Assembly: GCF_003116815.1 (NCBI RefSeq)
Contig: NZ_QDKQ01000071.1
Location: forward strand, 1 to 64,000
DNA: 64,000 nucleotides
Origin: Caulobacter endophyticus
Lineage (GTDB): Bacteria; Pseudomonadota; Alphaproteobacteria; Caulobacterales; Caulobacteraceae
Direction: 5' to 3'
The translations under genes and the position numbers were made by a program. This document shows, piece after piece, positions 6,681 to 15,283 of the stretch. Numbering within the stretch: the stretch's first letter is position 1; each line of letters starts with the position of its first letter. The notes below the pieces were generated by a model. The model was not told where the DNA came from. It worked only from the letters and a program-made list of their open reading frames with translations, and ran no database searches.

Positions 6681-8693
6681 ATGAAGCCGAGCAAGCGCGA
6701 CCGCGCGTTCCTGGCCGGTCTGGCGGCTATCCTGCTGGCGGCGGGCGGCTCGCCGAGCCTGGCGGTCGAGCCCGCTTCGCGCACCTGGACCGCCGACAAC
6801 GGTGACGGCACCTTCACCAATCCGCTGTTCTACGACGAGTTTTCCGACCCCGACATGATCCGGGTGGGCGAGGACTACTACCTGACCGGCACGACCATGC
6901 ACACGATGCCGGGGCTGCCGATCCTGCATTCGCGCGACCTGGTGAACTGGCGGTTTGTCGGCTACGTGGCCGACCGGCTGGACCTGGGGCCGAACTTCCG
7001 GCTGGAGAGCGGCGACGTCTACGGCCAGGGCTTCTGGGCGCCGAGCTTCCGCCACCACGACGGCGTCTTCCACATCTTCAGCAACGTCAATCGCGAGGCC
7101 ACCTACCACTTCACGGCCAAGGACCCGGCCGGGCCTTGGACAGCCACGCGGATGAAGCGCGGCTTCCACGACCTGTCGGTGCTGTTCGACGACGACGGAA
7201 AGGTCTACGTGGTCTGGGGCTATCGCGGCATCCGCATGGCGCAGCTGAACGCCGACCTGACCGACGTCGTGCCGGGCACCGAGCGCGAGATCATCGCGCC
7301 GGAGCAGGGCATGGGCGAGGGGCTGCACTTCACCAAGGTCGGCGGCAAGTACTGGATCACCAGCGCCTGGTTCGACGGGATGATGCGCCTGCCGGTGGCC
7401 CGCGCCGACCGGCCTGACGGGCCCTACGAGATCAATCGCGAGATCAGCGTCGGCGAGGACTTCGGCCTGGCCGAAGGCAATCGCCTGGAGGCGCCCAAGC
7501 CGCCGTTCACGATCATCCCGCCCGACCCCCGCCCGCGCGGCCGCACCGCTCTGCACCAGGGCGGCTACGTCCAGACGCCGGGCGGCGCGTGGTGGGGCTA
7601 TTCGATGATGGACTACAACTCGGTCGGGCGGCTGACGGCCCTGTCGCCGGTGACCTGGAAGGACGGCTGGCCCTATTTCGGCCTGCCCGGAAACCTGGGG
7701 CGCAATCCGCGCACCTGGGTCAAGCCCGACACCGGGGCGACCGAGGCCCCGCACGCGCCGTACGAGCGAAGCGACGACTTCTCGGGCGGCACGCTCAAGC
7801 CGATCTGGCAGTGGAACCATGTTCCGGTCGACGCCCGGTGGTCGCTGGCCGAGCGGCCGGGCTTCCTGCGCCTGAAGACCCTGCCGGCGGCCGACTTCTG
7901 GACGGCGCGCAACACCCTGACCCAGCGCTCGATCGGCCCGGAGTCGCGGCCCCGGGTGCTGCTGGACGCCTCGGGCCTGGCCGAGGGCGATGTAGCGGGC
8001 CTGGCGCTGCTGAACCTGCCCTATGCCTGGATCGGCGTGCGCAAGGTCGCCGACGGGCTGGAGATCGAGCAGCGCGACCAGCGCACGGGCCGCAGCGCCA
8101 AGGCCAGGGTCGTCGGAACCCGGATCTGGCTGCAGGCCGACGCCGACTTCATGGCCGAGACGGCGCGGTTCTCCTATTCGGCCGACGGCAAGGCGTTCAC
8201 CGCGCTGGGCGAGCCGATGGCCATGGTGTTCCAGCTGCGCACCTTTCAGGGCGTGCGCTACGGGCTCTTCGCCTACAACGAGGCCGGCCGCGAGGGCGGT
8301 CATGCCGACTTCGACGCCTTTGAGCTGTTCGAGCCGCATCCGCGCGGCCTGCGCCGGCCGATCCCCGACGGCCGCAAGGTGACGCTGGCGGCGTTGGGCC
8401 AGGAGAAGGCGGTGACCGTCGAGAAGCGGCCGCTGGGGCGGGCCTTGCTGCGCGGGGAGGGCGGCTACCTGACCGTCGGCGCCGACGGGACGGTCAGCGC
8501 GTCCAAGATCCGGGACGACAAGACCCAGGCCTTTCAGTGGATCGAGACGCCGACGGGCGAGCTGGCTCTGATGTCGCTGGTCACCAACCGCTTCCTGCGG
8601 GTGTCGGCTGGCGGTGTGTGGACGGCCGACAGCCCTGGGCCGCAGTCCGATGGCAAGGACGGCGCGCGGTTCGTGTGGCGCGAGGCGCGCTAA
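6681..8693 (+). CDS. Secreted GH43 family beta-xylosidase/arabinofuranosidase-like glycosidase
   Basis: A 670-residue protein. The chosen ATG is preceded by AGGGAAGAAG; an upstream in-frame extension has no ribosome site. Residues 1-27 are a signal peptide. The five-bladed propeller of GH43 starts with NPLFYDEFSDPDMIRVG, which carries the general-base Asp. A pKa-modulating Asp is likely in DLSVLFDDDGKVYVVWG, and the general acid Glu is likely in NRLEAPKPP. Residues about 360-560 resemble the concanavalin-like C-terminal domain of GH43 beta-xylosidases. The last 100 residues look like a beta-trefoil (fascin/lectin-like) module. It should cleave xylo- or arabino-oligosaccharides in the periplasm or outside the cell. 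The exact substrate is not determinable. Confidence 0.88.
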   Translation: MKPSKRDRAFLAGLAAILLAAGGSPSLAVEPASRTWTADNGDGTFTNPLFYDEFSDPDMIRVGEDYYLTGTTMHTMPGLPILHSRDLVNWRFVGYVADRLDLGPNFRLESGDVYGQGFWAPSFRHHDGVFHIFSNVNREATYHFTAKDPAGPWTATRMKRGFHDLSVLFDDDGKVYVVWGYRGIRMAQLNADLTDVVPGTEREIIAPEQGMGEGLHFTKVGGKYWITSAWFDGMMRLPVARADRPDGPYEINREISVGEDFGLAEGNRLEAPKPPFTIIPPDPRPRGRTALHQGGYVQTPGGAWWGYSMMDYNSVGRLTALSPVTWKDGWPYFGLPGNLGRNPRTWVKPDTGATEAPHAPYERSDDFSGGTLKPIWQWNHVPVDARWSLAERPGFLRLKTLPAADFWTARNTLTQRSIGPESRPRVLLDASGLAEGDVAGLALLNLPYAWIGVRKVADGLEIEQRDQRTGRSAKARVVGTRIWLQADADFMAETARFSYSADGKAFTALGEPMAMVFQLRTFQGVRYGLFAYNEAGREGGHADFDAFELFEPHPRGLRRPIPDGRKVTLAALGQEKAVTVEKRPLGRALLRGEGGYLTVGADGTVSASKIRDDKTQAFQWIETPTGELALMSLVTNRFLRVSAGGVWTADSPGPQSDGKDGARFVWREAR

Positions 8694-8839
8694 GCCGCGT
8701 CCAGCGCCGCGCGCTCCAGCACGTCGATCCGATCCGCCAGCCCGGGCGCTGGCCAGTCCAGCGCCGCCAGGGCCAGGTCGACGACGGGCGGGCGAGACGG
8801 CGATGGCGCCTCGATCACGGCTTCCGCAAGCTCCGCCAT
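8690..8839 (-). CDS. Small ORF of unknown function downstream of the monooxygenase
   Basis: A 49-residue frame beginning ATG three bases after the monooxygenase stop and ending 4 bases inside the 3' end of the convergent GH43 gene. The sequence (MAELAEAVIEAPSPSRPPVV... ending VLERAALDAA) is not recognisable. The position suggests either a coupled small protein or the stump of a longer gene deleted by the junction with the glycosidase. Confidence 0.3.
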   Translation of the reverse strand: MAELAEAVIEAPSPSRPPVVDLALAALDWPAPGLADRIDVLERAALDAA

Positions 8840-8841
8840 CG

Positions 8842-10185
8842 CTATTCCGCCGCGATCCGGCCCGGCGCGCGGGTCCAGCGGTTCTCGGGAACGGGCAGGC
8901 CCAGGTGTCCGCGCAGGGTGTCGTGCTCGTACTCGGTGCGGAACAGGCCCTTGGCCTGCAGCAGCGGAACCACCTTCTCGCGGAACAGGGCGAAGTCGCC
9001 CGGTCGCGTCACTCGCAGGATGAAGCCGTCGGCGGCGCGACCTTCGAACCAGCGCTCGATCTCGTCGGCGATGGTCTGGGGCGAGCCGACGAAGTCGCTG
9101 CGCCAAGTTCCGAACCGCTCGGCCGCCTGGCGCAGGGTCAGGTTCTGCTCGCGCGAGATCCGCACGATCCGCTCGGCGTGGCCCTTGTAGGCGTTGAGGC
9201 TGAGGCCCGAGACGTCCGGGAACGGACCGTCCAGTTCATACTGCTTGAAGTCGTGATAGCCGAAGGCGCGGCCCAGCTGGATCAGCAGCTTGTCGATGCC
9301 GACCGACACGCGTTGGGCGTCGGCCAGGGCGCGGGCTTCCTCGTCGGTGTCGGCGATGACCGGCGAGAGGCCCGGCAACACGCTGATGTGGTCGGGATCG
9401 CGTCCTTGCCCGGCGGCCCGGGCCTTGAGGTCGGCGTAGTATTCCTGGGCGTCCTCGAAGCCGTCGACTCCGGCGAATACCCCCTCGGCGATGCGGGCGC
9501 CCAGATCGCGACCCGCGCCGCTGACCCCGGCCTGGAAGATCACCGGTTGGCCCTGGTTGGAGCGGCTCAGCGCCAGCGGCCCGGCCACCTGGAAGTGCGC
9601 GCCCCTGTGGTTCAGGGCGTGCTGCTTGTCCTTGTCGAAGAAGACGCCGGCTTCCTTGTCGCGCGGGAAGGCGTCGTCCTCGTAGCTGTCCCACAGGCCT
9701 TGGACGACGTCGACGAACTCGCCGGCCCGCTCGTAGCGCACGGCGTGGTCGAAGTGGGCGTCGCGGCCGTAGTTGCGGGCCGCCCCCTCCAGCCCGGTGG
9801 TAACCACGTTCCAGCCTGCGCGCCCCTTGCTGATGTGGTCCAGCGAGCCGAACTGGCGGGCCACGTTGTAGGGCTCCCAGTACGAGGTGGTCAGGGTGCC
9901 GACGAGGCCGATCTTCGTGGTCGAGACCGCCAGCGCCGAGAGCAGGGTCAGCGGCTCCAGCCGGTTGAGGAAGTGCGGCGCGGTGTCGGGGGTGATGAAC
10001 GGGCTGTCGACGATGAAGACGAGGTCGAACTTGGCGGCCTCGGCCAGGCGGGCGTTCTCGATGTACCAGTTGATGTCGATGCTGGCGTCGCCGGCCAGGG
10101 CGGGGTCGCGCCAGCTGGTGTGATCGGCGCCGACGCCTTCGAGGATGGCGCCGAGTTTCAGCTGTCGTTTCGCGGCCGTGGTCAT
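8842..10185 (-). CDS. NtaA/DmoA-type flavin-dependent monooxygenase (LLM class)
   Basis: A 447-residue bacterial luciferase-like monooxygenase. Members of this NtaA/SnaA/DszA group use reduced FMN from a separate reductase and oxygen to attack nitrilotriacetate, sulfides, sulfones or alkyl compounds. Family hallmarks are the start GAILEGVGADHTSWRDP, the segment STTKIGLVGTLTTSYWEPYN, and GRAGWNVVTTGLEGAARNYG followed by H-x-x-RYERAGEFVDV. The ATG has a good ribosome site (GGAGG). No flavin reductase is adjacent; those at 32.2 and 46.7 kb are in other modules. The substrate is unknown. Confidence 0.9.
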   Translation of the reverse strand: MTTAAKRQLKLGAILEGVGADHTSWRDPALAGDASIDINWYIENARLAEAAKFDLVFIVDSPFITPDTAPHFLNRLEPLTLLSALAVSTTKIGLVGTLTTSYWEPYNVARQFGSLDHISKGRAGWNVVTTGLEGAARNYGRDAHFDHAVRYERAGEFVDVVQGLWDSYEDDAFPRDKEAGVFFDKDKQHALNHRGAHFQVAGPLALSRSNQGQPVIFQAGVSGAGRDLGARIAEGVFAGVDGFEDAQEYYADLKARAAGQGRDPDHISVLPGLSPVIADTDEEARALADAQRVSVGIDKLLIQLGRAFGYHDFKQYELDGPFPDVSGLSLNAYKGHAERIVRISREQNLTLRQAAERFGTWRSDFVGSPQTIADEIERWFEGRAADGFILRVTRPGDFALFREKVVPLLQAKGLFRTEYEHDTLRGHLGLPVPENRWTRAPGRIAAE

Positions 10186-10263
10186 GTTCGCCTCCGTGTC
10201 TTGGCCGCAGGCTTGCGGCCCCAGAGGGCAGGCGACAAATCAGGTGTTCTCAAGAGGCCTATT

Positions 10264-10309
10264 GGCGGCGTTCAACACCCTGCTTTCGCTGAGGTTTTTG
10301 AACGCCGCC
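10264..10309. repeat. 12-bp inverted repeat between SDR end and monooxygenase start
   Basis: GGCGGCGTTCAA (10264-10275) and TTGAACGCCGCC (10298-10309) are perfect arms separated by 22 bases. The repeat lies after the SDR stop and before the monooxygenase promoter. It lacks a T-tract, so it may be a weak terminator for the SDR operon or an operator for the monooxygenase. Confidence 0.5.
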
Positions 10310-10337
10310 GTCTGCTCGGCTGCAAGGCCGTTGAGAA

Positions 10338-11171
10338 TTACTGGGCCGGAAAGTCGGTCGAGACGCTCAAGTCTCGCCAGCGTTCCAGCTCGGCCAGCCG
10401 CCGGGTGTCGGTGTCGCGGATGACGGCGACGGCGTCGCTGCCCAGCGCGATGCGCAGAGGCGGCTCGTCCATGGCGGCCACGGCGAGGATGGCCTGGGCG
10501 GCGCGGGCCGGATCGCCAGGCTGGGTTCCGTCATAGGCCGCCTGGCGTCGGGCGGTGGCCCCGACCACGGCGTCGTACTCGGCCCGGCCGGCGCTCAGCG
10601 TCGTCGAGGCGCCGGCGAAGTCGGTGCGGAAGCCGCCGGGCTCGACGATGGTGACTTTCACGCCGACCAGCGCCATCTCCAGCGCGAGGCTCTCGGAGAA
10701 GCCCTCCACGCCCCATTTTGCGGCCGAATAGGGCGCGCGGCCTGGCGCGCCAATCCGTCCGCCGACGGACGACAGCTGGATCACGTGGCCCGAGCGCTGC
10801 TCGCGCATCGGCGGGATCACCGCCTTGGTGACGATGATCGTGCCGAAGAGGTTGGTCTCGATCTGGCGGCGGAAATCGTCGAGCGAAGTGTCCTCCACCG
10901 GGCCGACATCGCCGTAGCCGGCGTTGTTGACCACCACGTCGAGGCGGCCGAAGGCGGAGACCGCCAGGGCCACGGCGCGCTCGGCCGCCACGGGATCGGA
11001 TACGTCGAGGGCGGCGAGGCGCACGGCGTCGCCGTGAGCCTCCACGAGGTCCTGCAGGGCGCGCGGATCGCGGGCCGTAGCCACCAGCCGGTCGCCCGCG
11101 CCCAGCACTGCCTGGGCAAGCGCGCGTCCGAGGCCTCGCGAGGCCCCGGTGATCAGCCATGTCCTGGTCAT
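10338..11171 (-). CDS. Short-chain dehydrogenase/reductase
   Basis: A 277-residue classical SDR. It has the Rossmann glycine motif TGASRGLGRA near the N-terminus, NNAGYG, and the catalytic triad Ser in IQLSSVGG with Tyr-x-x-x-Lys in YSAAKWG. The C-terminal extension is typical of oxidoreductases annotated as SDRs acting on small carbonyls. The ATG at 11171 has AAGGA upstream; the longer open frame into the upstream hydrolase is only open reading. It is the last gene of the leftward operon that begins with ohr, 23 bases after the preceding hydrolase. A role in reducing reactive carbonyls is inference from context. Confidence 0.9.
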   Translation of the reverse strand: MTRTWLITGASRGLGRALAQAVLGAGDRLVATARDPRALQDLVEAHGDAVRLAALDVSDPVAAERAVALAVSAFGRLDVVVNNAGYGDVGPVEDTSLDDFRRQIETNLFGTIIVTKAVIPPMREQRSGHVIQLSSVGGRIGAPGRAPYSAAKWGVEGFSESLALEMALVGVKVTIVEPGGFRTDFAGASTTLSAGRAEYDAVVGATARRQAAYDGTQPGDPARAAQAILAVAAMDEPPLRIALGSDAVAVIRDTDTRRLAELERWRDLSVSTDFPAQ

Positions 11172-11194
11172 GGGCTCATCCTTCTCCGGTTCGT

Positions 11195-11980
11195 TCACTG
11201 GGCCTTGGCGGCGGTTTCGATCAGGGCCGAGACCGCGTGCGGGTGCGAGATCATCACCACGTGCGAGGCGCCGGGCACGGTCACCACCTGCTTGGCATGC
11301 GCGCGGTCGGCCATCCAGGCCATGGCCGCCGGCGGGATGTTGCGGTCGCCGCCGCCCCAGACCCACCAGGACGGGATGGTCTTCCAGGCGGCCGCGACGG
11401 CCTTTTCGCCGCCGGCGGCGTCGGTCAGCGGGCGCTGGGCGATCGCCATCAGCCGGGCCTTGGGCAGGGGCACGTCGGCGGCGAACTGGGCGGGGAACTT
11501 GTCCTGCTGGATATAGAGGTCGTGGATGCCGCCGGGCAGGTCGATCGGCTTGTCGAGGGCCGCCGGCAGGGTCGAGCCGGGGAACTTGCCGGTCAGGTCG
11601 AAGGTGCTTTCGCCGACCTCGGGGGCGAAGGCGGCGACATAGACCAGCGCCTTGACGTTGGCCGCGCCGTCGGCGGCGGCCGAGATCACGGTGCCGCCGT
11701 ACGAGTGCCCGACCAGCACGACCGGACCGGGGATGGAGTTGATCACCGTGCGCACGGCGGCGGCGTCGCTGGCCGCTCCGCGCAGCGGGTTGGCGGCCGA
11801 GACCACCGGGTAGCCATCGCGCCGCAGGTCGGCGACGACGCCGTCCCAGCTGCTGGAGTCGGCGAAGGCGCCGTGCACGAGCACTACCGTCGGCTTGGCG
11901 GCGGGCGGCGTCCTGGCCTGGGCGGCGGCGAAGCCGGTCAGGGCGAAGGCGAAGGAAAAGGCGAGGGCTTTCTTGGACAT
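11195..11980 (-). CDS. Exported alpha/beta hydrolase
   Basis: A 261-residue alpha/beta hydrolase with a cleavable signal peptide (residues 1-22). The oxyanion region is VVLVHGAFADSSSW, the nucleophile elbow is GHSYGG (Ser93), and the catalytic His is in GASHVVMISHP. This shape is common in small esterase-like hydrolases annotated as MhpC-type. The ATG has a strong AAGGAG site 8 bases upstream. It lies in the ohr-led operon, 77 bases after the thioredoxin-like gene and 23 bases before the SDR. The substrate is unknown; clusters of such hydrolases with ohr and redoxins are seen in oxidant-induced operons. Confidence 0.88.
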   Translation of the reverse strand: MSKKALAFSFAFALTGFAAAQARTPPAAKPTVVLVHGAFADSSSWDGVVADLRRDGYPVVSAANPLRGAASDAAAVRTVINSIPGPVVLVGHSYGGTVISAAADGAANVKALVYVAAFAPEVGESTFDLTGKFPGSTLPAALDKPIDLPGGIHDLYIQQDKFPAQFAADVPLPKARLMAIAQRPLTDAAGGEKAVAAAWKTIPSWWVWGGGDRNIPPAAMAWMADRAHAKQVVTVPGASHVVMISHPHAVSALIETAAKAQ

Positions 11981-12057
11981 GAGGGTCTCCTTGAGGCGTG
12001 CGGAAGGTTTCGGCCGTGTGGCCGCTCGGGTTTCGGGCTGGGGGGAAGGAGCTGGGA

Positions 12058-13149
12058 CTAGCCGAAGGTGAAGGCGTAGGCGCGGACGCCGGGGTCGCGG
12101 AACTCGATCGAAAAACCACGATCGGCGACGGGGCGGGACTGGCGAACGAGCTGGTACATGCGGGGCCGGTCGATCACGCCGCCGCCGTCGGCCGCCACGT
12201 CCCAGCCGTGGTCGCCGCCCGGCGCCTGGCCATCGAGCTGGACACGATAGCGCACGGGCCGGCCCGGCTGGTCGGGGGCCAGGACCATGTGCAGGTCGCG
12301 GGCGCGGAAGCGGCTGGCGACCACGGCGCCGGGCGCGAGGCTGGTGGTGAATTCCTCGCCGGCCCGCCACTCGCCGGAGAGGCCCCAGCGGTTGAGGTCG
12401 AGAGCGCCGGGCAGGCGGTAGGCCTTGGCGGCGTCCTGGCGCAGGCCGCCGGGCGAGGCGAAGGCGTCGGCCTTTCCCCAGCCGGTGTAGCTTTCGGGCG
12501 AGCCCAGCTCGGCGAAGTCGGGCGCGGCCTCGGGGCCGACGGCCTTGATCGGCGACAGGTGTTCGATGATCGCTGGACCGGCAATCTCGGCCAGCAGGGC
12601 CTGAATGCGGCGTTCGTGGCGGTCGTAGTCGCCTTCGCCCGCCGCATGGCCTCGCACCCGACCGTCGGCGCCGACGAAGTAGAAGGCTGGCCAGGCGTTG
12701 TTGCCGTAGGCCCGCCAGATCCGCCAGTCGCTGTCGAGCACGACGGGGAACGGAACGTCCAGGTCGCCAAGGGCCTGGCGCACGTTGGCGAGGTCCTTCT
12801 CGAAGGCGAATTCGGGCGTGTGGACGCCGATCACCACCAGGCCCCGGTCGCTATATCGGGCGTGCCAGGCGCGCAGATAAGGCAGGACCCGCAGGCTGTT
12901 GATGCAGGAATAGGTCCAGAAGGCGACCAGCACGACCTTGCCGGCCAGGGTCTTGGCCGTTGGCTCGGGCCCGTTCAGCCATTGCGGCGACAGGGACAGG
13001 GCGTTCAGCGCCGAGGATGAGCCGCTGGTCCAGGCCAGGGCCTTGCGGGCTGGAGGCAGGCCGATGGCGGCGGCGACCGACAGCGGCGCGAGGCCGACGG
13101 CCGCGCTCTTCAGCCAGTCGCGGCGGGAGAGATGTTCGGATCGGGTCAC
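12058..13149 (-). CDS. Tat-exported thioredoxin-fold protein (TlpA/DipZ C-terminal-like), CXXS
   Basis: A 363-residue protein with a twin-arginine signal (SRRDWLK at residues 9-15). The thioredoxin-like domain has VAFWTYSCINSLRVLPYL at residues about 74-91. The family normally has CXXC; here Cys82 is followed by Ser85, and the nucleotide sequence reads AGC, so the resolving cysteine is missing. The C-terminal 150 residues match the extra beta domain found after the thioredoxin domain in DipZ-type proteins. The GTG start has an AAGGAG site and replaces a longer open frame with none. It follows the epoxide-hydrolase-like gene by 26 bases in the ohr-led operon. It likely acts on periplasmic thiols or peroxides, possibly as a mixed-disulfide carrier rather than an oxidoreductase. 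Confidence 0.85.
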   Translation of the reverse strand: MTRSEHLSRRDWLKSAAVGLAPLSVAAAIGLPPARKALAWTSGSSSALNALSLSPQWLNGPEPTAKTLAGKVVLVAFWTYSCINSLRVLPYLRAWHARYSDRGLVVIGVHTPEFAFEKDLANVRQALGDLDVPFPVVLDSDWRIWRAYGNNAWPAFYFVGADGRVRGHAAGEGDYDRHERRIQALLAEIAGPAIIEHLSPIKAVGPEAAPDFAELGSPESYTGWGKADAFASPGGLRQDAAKAYRLPGALDLNRWGLSGEWRAGEEFTTSLAPGAVVASRFRARDLHMVLAPDQPGRPVRYRVQLDGQAPGGDHGWDVAADGGGVIDRPRMYQLVRQSRPVADRGFSIEFRDPGVRAYAFTFG

Positions 13150-13175
13150 GACGACCGCTCCTTGAAAACGAGGCT

Positions 13176-14183
13176 TCAGGCCGCCCAGCGGGCGACGTCC
13201 AGGATGGCGCGGGCGAAGTCGCGCGGCGCTTCCTGGGGCAGGTTGTGGCCGCCGCCGCCGCCGACGTCGCGGTGCTCGTAGCGGCCCTTGAACTTGCTGG
13301 CATAGGCGGCGGGGGGCGGGTGTGGGGCGGCGTTCCCATCGCCTTCCATGGTGATGGTCGGCACGGTGATGGCGGGGCCTTGGGCCAGCTTGGCCTCCAG
13401 CGCGTCGAAGCGGGTCTCGCCCTGCGCCAGGCCCAGCCGCCAGCGGTAGTTGTGGATGGTGATGGCCACGTGGTCGGGATTGGCCAGCGATGCGGCCGAG
13501 CGGGCGAAGGTCGCGTCGTCGAACGCCCACCTGGGCGAGGCCGTCTTCCAGATCAGCCGGGCGAAGGCGTCGCGGTTCAGGGCGTAGCCTTTCGCGCCGC
13601 GCTCGGTGGCGAAATAGAACTGGTACCACCAGGAAAGTTCGGCTTCCGGCGGCAGGGGCGCGGCGTTGGCCGCCTGGCTGCCGATCAGGTAGCCGCTGAC
13701 GCTGACCAGGGCCGAGCATCGATCGGGCCACAGGGCCGCGACTATGCAGGCGGTGCGCGCGCCCCAGTCGAAGCCGCCGATGACGGCGCGCCTGATGTTC
13801 AGGGCGTCCATCAGGGCGATGACGTCGACGGCCAGCGCCGCCTGCTGGCCATTGCGCGGGGCGGCGTCCGACACGAAGCGGGTGGTTCCGTAGCCTCGCA
13901 GGTGCGGAACGATCACCCGCTTGCCGGCCGCCGCCAGGATCGGGGCCACCTCGGCGAAGGCGTGGATGTCGTAGGGCCAGCCGTGCAGCAGGATCACCGG
14001 CGCGCCGTCGGCCGGACCCATCTCGGCGTAGCCGATGACGAGGTCGGGGGTCGTGATCTGGCGCAGGGTCCAGGCGGGTGCGGCGGCCGTGGCGGCGACG
14101 GCGCGGGAGGCCAGGCCCGCGGCGCCGGCGATGGCGACGGCCTGCAGCAGGCGGCGGCGGGGAAGGTCGAACTTCGAGGTCAT
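13176..14183 (-). CDS. Tat-exported alpha/beta hydrolase, epoxide hydrolase/haloalkane dehalogenase type
   Basis: A 335-residue protein with a twin-arginine-like leader (LPRRRLLQAV) and an Ala-rich signal region. The core has VILLHGWPYD and a nucleophile elbow GGFDWGAR with Asp139 as nucleophile. That residue is characteristic of epoxide hydrolases and dehalogenases rather than esterases. A cap domain rich in Trp and Tyr follows, and the His is probably in GGGGHNLPQEAP. It hydrolyses epoxides or similar electrophiles in the periplasm, if family rules hold. It sits 9 bases after the DUF6130 gene in the ohr-led operon. Confidence 0.87.
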   Translation of the reverse strand: MTSKFDLPRRRLLQAVAIAGAAGLASRAVAATAAAPAWTLRQITTPDLVIGYAEMGPADGAPVILLHGWPYDIHAFAEVAPILAAAGKRVIVPHLRGYGTTRFVSDAAPRNGQQAALAVDVIALMDALNIRRAVIGGFDWGARTACIVAALWPDRCSALVSVSGYLIGSQAANAAPLPPEAELSWWYQFYFATERGAKGYALNRDAFARLIWKTASPRWAFDDATFARSAASLANPDHVAITIHNYRWRLGLAQGETRFDALEAKLAQGPAITVPTITMEGDGNAAPHPPPAAYASKFKGRYEHRDVGGGGGHNLPQEAPRDFARAILDVARWAA

Positions 14184-14192
14184 GGGACGAGC

Positions 14193-14657
14193 CTAGTGCT
14201 GGTGGCCGGCGGGGGCGGCTGGAACGACGAAGCGGATCGTGGCGCTGTCGAGCGGGCGATGATTGGCGTCGGCGAGCGTGATTTGAACGCTGTGCGACCC
14301 GGGCGTCAGGCCGACCAGGATGATCGGCTCGCCGCTGGCGTCGGCCCAGTGCCAGGGGGCGTCATCGACGGCGACGTGGACGTGGCCGATGCGGGGCGTG
14401 ACGGCCAGGGCGGCGGGGCCGAACACCGGCTCGATGCGCAGGTTCTCGGCCCGGTACTGGATGAACACCCGACCCTGGGCCAGCGGGCCGGGCAGGGGCG
14501 GATCGACGACCAGGCGCGCGGGCGGCTGGGGCGTGCTCAGCGGGACGACGCCGGCCGGGCCGAGGACGTCGCCGGCCGACAGGTTAGGCAGGCTCTGGGC
14601 GAAGGCGGGGCCGGTCAGCAGGGCTGCGGCGAGGGCGAGGGGGAGGGTCTTACGCAT
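14193..14657 (-). CDS. Secreted DUF6130-family protein
   Basis: A 154-residue protein with a signal peptide (MRKTLPLALAAALLTGPAFAQ). The mature part is an immunoglobulin-like beta domain with GHVHVAVDDAPWHWADASGE and the C-terminal tail HQH. His-rich turns of this type often bind metal, but no function is established. Its start overlaps the end of the upstream DUF1097-like gene by 8 bases, so the two are coupled. I recognise the family by pattern only. Confidence 0.75.
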   Translation of the reverse strand: MRKTLPLALAAALLTGPAFAQSLPNLSAGDVLGPAGVVPLSTPQPPARLVVDPPLPGPLAQGRVFIQYRAENLRIEPVFGPAALAVTPRIGHVHVAVDDAPWHWADASGEPIILVGLTPGSHSVQITLADANHRPLDSATIRFVVPAAPAGHQH

Positions 14658-15165
14658 GGCGAACCTCGCCGGCGCGGGCCACGGCGTCCTGGGCGAAGGC
14701 GGCGACCGCGCAGGCCGCGCCGCCGATGACGGCCGCCGTACCCAGCACCGCCAGGGTCGAGGCCGAGGGCGCCAGGCCCGAATAGAAGAAGCTGGTCAGG
14801 CCCAGGAAATAGGCCAGCGGATTGTTGATCGGGGCGACTTCGCGCAGCGACAGCACGATGATGACGACACCGATGACGGCGGCCGGCGTGGCCAGCAGGC
14901 CGAGCGCTGGCGTCATGGCCCCGATCAGCAGGGCGGTCCCGGCGCCCAGCGCCAGGCCGAGCAGGTGCGAGACGGTGTTGGCCAGGCCGCCCCGCAGGTC
15001 GTCGCCCGCCAGGTTGAAGGCGGCCCAGCCCAGGAACATGGCCGGCGGCGGGAGCATGACCGAGGTCACGCCCAGGGTGGCGACGCCTGCGACGGCGGCG
15101 ACGCTGAGCGAAACGGCGTGGAACTGGGCGGACTTGGCCGTGGCGAAGGCGGGCAAGGCGGACAT
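14650..15165 (-). CDS. DUF1097-like integral membrane protein
   Basis: A 171-residue protein with about five hydrophobic segments (for example VSLSVAAVAGVATLGVTSVM, LLGLALGAGTALLIGAM and LATPAAVIGVVIIVLSL). The small polar motif NNPLAYFLGLTSFF is typical of DUF1097/FUSC-like small membrane proteins. The function is unknown. It overlaps the DUF6130 gene by 8 bases and follows ohr across a 108-base gap containing a hairpin and tandem repeats. Confidence 0.75.
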   Translation of the reverse strand: MSALPAFATAKSAQFHAVSLSVAAVAGVATLGVTSVMLPPPAMFLGWAAFNLAGDDLRGGLANTVSHLLGLALGAGTALLIGAMTPALGLLATPAAVIGVVIIVLSLREVAPINNPLAYFLGLTSFFYSGLAPSASTLAVLGTAAVIGGAACAVAAFAQDAVARAGEVRHA

Positions 15166-15198
15166 GTGGGCGTTTCCTTGTGGGCGGGAGGGGGGATG

Positions 15199-15234
15199 GA
15201 GGCGCCGCCGCCTGGAGGGGGGGGGCGGCGCCTC
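15199..15234 (-). terminator. GC-rich hairpin between ohr and the rest of the operon
   Basis: GAGGCGCCGCC (15199-15209) pairs perfectly with GGCGGCGCCTC (15224-15234). The loop includes a run of nine G (C on the minus strand). It lies 40 bases after the ohr stop in the direction of transcription. Without a T-tract it is more likely a partial terminator or mRNA-stabilising stem that lowers expression of the downstream genes relative to ohr. Confidence 0.45.
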
Positions 15235-15242
15235 GGGTCTTC

Positions 15243-15283
15243 CGGTTCAGATCAGGCGGTTCAGATCAGGCGGTCAGATCAGG
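15243..15283. repeat. Three tandem 14-bp repeats over the ohr stop codon
   Basis: The unit CGGTTCAGATCAGG occurs at 15243-15256 and 15257-15270, and once more with one T deleted at 15271-15283. On the coding strand each copy contains CTGATCTGA, so the last two codons and stop of ohr are tandemly repeated in the 3' flank. This looks like slippage duplication of the gene's 3' end. Confidence 0.85.

Noticed and set aside
10203..10220. GGCCGCA-GGCT-TGCGGCC hairpin just upstream of the monooxygenase start as a riboswitch
   Set aside because: It is a single short stem with no conserved riboswitch core. It may affect translation but gives no basis for a call.
12960..14729. 589-residue plus-strand frame opposite the hydrolase and DUF6130 genes
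   Set aside because: No domain, Gly/Arg/Asp bias, and it spans three genes that have signal peptides and catalytic motifs on the minus strand.
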